Positions 31,500-34,135 of a stretch of 34,135 nucleotides of DNA are shown here, piece after piece. Below the pieces are notes generated by a model. The model did no database searches. It was not told the origin of the DNA and worked only from the letters and a program-made list of their open reading frames with translations. How positions within the stretch are numbered: the first letter of the stretch is position 1; each line of letters starts with the position of its first letter. The stretch is from Butyriboletus loyo (lineage: Eukaryota; Basidiomycota; Agaricomycetes; Boletales; Boletaceae): contig JBBPSI010000250.1 in assembly GCA_038093515.1 (NCBI GenBank), positions 1-34,135 of the forward strand, read 5' to 3'. The position numbers were made by a program, and so were the translations under genes.

Positions 31500-32006
31500 A
31501 GCCTACTCTCCTCTGTGGTTATTCTACCACTTTGATCACTAATCCTGGATTGGCATTGCAAGCTTACAGAAATGAAAATCTCTCATCAGATCTTTGAGCC
31601 AAGTCAAAATCAAGGTTGATTAAATACTGCCATTAATCTGATTCTGATTTCTGCAGATAAAGCAAAACTTGAATCATGGCATGTAGCTCTTGCAGAGTTC
31701 CACCAAATCATCCCTATCACTTGAATGGTTTTTGATGAAGCACATATTGTTCTATTGGCATGCAACTGTCGGGATTCTCTACAACATGTCATTGAGCTTC
31801 ACCAATATGCTATTCAAGTCATTCTTCTTACAGGTACAATTCCACCTACAAGTGAGGCAGCTCTTAAAGATGCATTTGGAGTAATTCCAAACACAAGAAC
31901 AATCAGACAGTCTTGTAATCGACCTGAATTGGAATATGTTCAAGAATATTCTCTCATCTCATCTGCAATTTCAAACAAAGTTATGAGACCTTCTAGGTAT
32001 AGCTAG
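31500..32006 (+). pseudogene. RecQ-like helicase, middle part with DEAH box
   Basis: Coding resumes with SSVVILPL, a stop, then SLILDWHCKLTEMKISHQIF (the motif Ia region). ILISADKAKLESWHVAL and MVFDEAHIVLL (motif II, 31728-31760) come next, then VILLTGTIPPTSEAALKDAF (motif III, with TGT in place of SAT) and NRPELEYVQEYSLISSAISN. Stops are present in the motif Ia stretch, after NQNQG and before MVFDEAH. After NKV the sequence turns into the downstream repeat array, so motifs IV-VI are missing from the window. Confidence 0.75.
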
Positions 32007-32079
32007 GTTGCATATAAACCCTAGCATGGGGTTTGGTCTAACCCTAGAAATAAGGGTATACCTCCTGCTGTATCATATA

Positions 32080-32640
32080 CCATGTTGCTGTCCTGGACAG
32101 TGAGCTGTGCATGGGTCCTAAGTATACCAAAAGTGTAGTAAAAGTATAGTGAAGTATACCATATGCCATCTTGCCATCCAGGATGGCAGGCCATGCATGG
32201 GTCATGAGTGTACCAAAAGTATACCAAAAGTGTAATAAAAGTGTAGTGAAGTGTACCATATTCCATCTCACCATCCAGGATGGTGAGCCATGCATGGGTC
32301 ATGAAGGTACCAAAAGTGTATTTAAAAAGTATAGTAAAATTGTAGTGTAGTATACCATATTCCATCTCACCATCCAGGATGGCAAGCCATGCATGGGTCA
32401 TGAGTGTATCAAAAGTGTACCAAAAGTGTAGTTAAAAAGTGTAGTAAAAGTGTAGTGTAGTGTATCATATTCCATCTTGCCATCCAGGATGGCAAGCCAT
32501 GCATGGGTCATGAGTGTACCAAAAGTGTAGTAAAAAGTATAGTAAAAGTGTAGTGTAGTGTATCATATTCCATCTCGTCGTCCTGGATGGCGAGCCATGC
32601 ATGGGTCACAAGTGTACTAGAAATGTAGTAAAAAGTGTAC
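32080..32640 (+). repeat. Tandem array of about 100-bp units with a GTCCAGGAC-type core
   Basis: Six units start near 32081, 32171, 32272, 32371, 32480 and 32578. Each has CCATCCAGGATGGCGAGCC, ATGCATGGGTCATGAGTG and a run of TACCAAAAGTGTAGTAAAAG motifs, and most end GTATACCATATTCCATCTC. The minus-strand frames here repeat the unit as protein and are not genes. Confidence 0.9.
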
Positions 32641-33500
32641 CAAAAGTCTCTGAAAAGTCTACCAAAAAAGATAGGAAAGTGTACAAAAAAGCGTAGTAAA
32701 AGTGTACTAAGAGTGTACTCTAAGTCTACTCAATGTATACAAAAAGTGTATAAAAGTGTACAAAAAAGCGCAGTAAAAAGGTAGCTACAGTGGACCAAAA
32801 GTGTAGAAAAAAGTGTGGTTTTCAATAACCAGGACGACAGCCCGCTGTCCAGGATGGCGAGCCTGCATTGGCGCTGTCGCTTACGTAATGATACCCCACC
32901 ATGCGCGGCTCGCCGTCCTGGACGGCGGGCACTGCACAGACCCATCCAACTACATAATTTTCTACACTTATGGTGCGCTTTTTTCGACATATTTTTTGCT
33001 AGACTTAAGCTACACTCTTGGTACACTTTATTGTTAGAGATTATGATCTGGTCGGATGAAGAAACAGTGATAAACAAAGTTGTAAGCATAATGATCATGT
33101 GACAAATTTCCAAACTGGGTGATACATAAGCAAAATACTCGAAAAAAGCTGGCGAGTGTGGGAATATTGAGCGCATTTTTGGCCACTAGACATGATTGTA
33201 GATTTGATTAGGATAATGTGTTTCAATGTCTACCCTCAGTGTAGCAAAAAGTGTAGTAAAGTGTAGTAAAAATTGTATTGACATGCATCCCGCCGTCCAG
33301 GACGGCGAGACAGACCCGGGGCACGAAAATCACGTGACATAAAAATGTCGCACTCAAAGTGTACACTTTGGCCAGACAATATGGTAGATTTGATTAGGAT
33401 AAATGTTTCAATGTCTAATGTAGCAAAAAGCATAGTAAAGTGTAGTAAAAGTGTAGCAAAAATTGTAGTGACATGCATCCCACCATCCAGGATGGCGAGA
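32640..33500 (+). repeat. Diverged continuation of the array, with two 190-bp repeats
   Basis: GTGTAGTAAAAGTGTAC-type words fill 32640-32815. Core copies recur at about 32848, 32920, 33290 and 33482. GTAGATTTGATTAGGATAA and TTTCAATGTCTA recur at about 33190 and 33380, giving a period of about 190 bp. Near 32917 CTCGCCGTCCTGGACGGCG is close to a perfect hairpin. No gene is seen. Confidence 0.8.
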
Positions 33501-33503
33501 CAG

Positions 33504-33739
33504 TGTTAGAACTTTGTTTTTCTTCTTTACATTTCTCTATGTTTCTATCACATTCTCGATCCTTTCATGTTGTTCTACATTTGCCCTAAAGTCATATCTT
33601 TCATATATATATACCTACAAGTTTCATTTCTTGTTCTCTACTTTCTGATTATTGATTTCTCTTAGGTATATATGTCTTGTCGTATTCTCTATCTCGTCTA
33701 ATATTGATTTCTCTTAGTCTTTGCTTTGAAGTTCCAACA
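33504..33739 (+). mobile_element. 5' LTR of a retrotransposon continuing past the window
   Basis: TGTTAGAAC at the left and GTTCCAACA at the right form an 8-of-9 inverted terminal match with TG...CA ends, 236 bp apart. TTATCAGAAAG follows directly, resembling the initiator-Met tRNA primer site (TATCAGA). A TATATATA motif lies near 33605. It inserted at the end of the repeat array. A target duplication cannot be checked because the far end is outside. Confidence 0.65.
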
Positions 33740-33848
33740 TTATCAGAAAGTCACCCCAAGTCTCCTTGTCAACGTTGAGCCTCTGCTCCGAAGACGACTA
33801 GGCTACTCCCTCCCCTATCCTTCCGTTCGTCAAGCCGCTGCTCTGAAC

Positions 33849-34135
33849 ATGTCTTACAATCTCTTTCATCCCACAACACCCCAGCCCTGGGGGGATCTTG
33901 AAGCAACCTCCTCAGTGAACCCCACTTCAGTTTCTGTTACTCCCGATCTCGTTGCACTCCTCCAGCGGTTTAAAGATCAGAATCAAATCCTGTTTTGACA
34001 AAACCAAGAACTCCTCAAGTGTAACAATATGTTGGCTCAACAAGTAGGCGACCTCAATGTTTGCATGTCCACAATGGCTGCTCCTCCCCCATCTGATTGA
34101 CGTTTCACAATCCCCTCCCCTAATTGACCTTCAAC
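33849..34135 (+). pseudogene. gag-like N-terminus of the LTR retrotransposon, with stops
   Basis: ATG 33849 opens MSYNLFHPTTPQPWGDLEAT. After SVTPDLVALLQRFKDQNQIL F there is a TGA (33996-33998), and the same frame continues QNQELLKCNNMLAQQVGDLN, a short coiled-coil, then APPPSD and another TGA. Position just downstream of the LTR and primer-site-like sequence, with a Pro/Ser-rich start and coiled-coil, fits the beginning of Gag. The rest is outside the window. Confidence 0.5.

Larger units (their letters stand above)
23783..32006 (+). pseudogene. OrsD-like / tyrosine-recombinase-like / RecQ-like helicase gene, broken and truncated
   Basis: ATG 23783 (or 23786) begins MSKASAKQLLFALSAQLSK. Several tiny exons follow (donors at 23873, 24088, 24169, 24335), then a long coding stretch from about 24601. 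Domain order: paired Cys/His zinc-binding region of the OrsD (PF12013) type (24600-25000); a helical linker (25040-26300); a segment laid out like a tyrosine recombinase (26340-26890); a polar linker with small introns (27478-27835); a RecQ-like DExH helicase with Walker A at about 27998 and DEAH at 31734-31745. The helicase is split by a retrotransposon (28055-31495) and stops before motifs IV-VI, where a repeat array begins. In-frame stops near 25017, 26015, 26302, 26408 and 26459, plus Arg replacements, make it dead. Proteins with an OrsD domain linked to a RecQ-like helicase are, to my knowledge, a recurrent repeat-associated type in mushroom-forming fungi. The recombinase reading is inference. 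Confidence 0.75.

Noticed and set aside
32034..32060. Telomere-like CTAACCCTA words here and in the Tc1 arms (17370, 18815)
   Set aside because: Single copies only, no tandem TTAGGG array. They do not show that the window is telomeric.
32021..32401. Minus-strand frame with repeated THAWLAILDGEMEYG motif
   Set aside because: It is a direct translation of the tandem array units, with no start context or splice structure.

Overview
The window looks like transposon-rich, gene-poor DNA from a filamentous fungus, most likely a basidiomycete (Agaricomycete). The evidence is very short introns (about 50-66 nt, GTRNGT...YAG), Tc1/mariner elements with long inverted repeats, solo LTRs with 5-bp target duplications, a non-LTR retrotransposon with an endonuclease domain, and an OrsD-type zinc-binding/RecQ-like helicase gene. 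I cannot name the genus. No intact housekeeping gene was recognised, and almost every reading frame is broken.

Left part (1-9720): a Gln/Pro-rich minus-strand gene running off the left edge; a minus-strand relic (1302-2126); an inverted repeat whose right arm is split by a solo LTR (2840-3337, duplication TCCAG); a 641-codon plus-strand frame (3803-5725) broken only by six in-frame stops; an LTR fragment; a minus-strand spliced gene (6254-7273); and a complete but dead Tc1/mariner element (8119-9720).

Middle (9721-15237): two convergent decayed genes of unknown function, then about 3 kb of non-coding DNA with a degenerate 60-100 bp repeat (13490-14290) and copies of an ACATGT-centred palindrome.

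Core (15238-32000): two divergent multi-exon genes separated by about 350 bp. The minus-strand gene (about 1,100 codons, unknown family) has been hit by three related solo LTRs and one Tc1/mariner element. Removing each insertion together with one target-duplication copy restores its reading frame at all four places. The plus-strand gene encodes an OrsD-like zinc-binding domain, a region with the layout of a tyrosine recombinase, and a RecQ-like helicase whose motifs I and II are separated by a 3.4-kb non-LTR retrotransposon fragment. Introns of both genes repeatedly carry the same palindrome (core TAGTAAACATGTTTACTA). Its arms contain TACTAA, the branch-point consensus, on both strands. I read the two genes and the palindromes as one dead mobile or selfish unit; this is inference.

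Right end (32000-34135): a tandem array of about 100-bp units around a near-palindromic GTCCAGGAC core, then the 5' end of an LTR retrotransposon (LTR 33504-33739 plus a broken gag-like frame).

The whole window shows CpG to TpG/CpA decay. Stops fall in single frames, Arg codons become His or Gln, and CpG-rich and CpG-poor copies of the same repeat sit side by side. This suggests cytosine methylation or RIP-like silencing.
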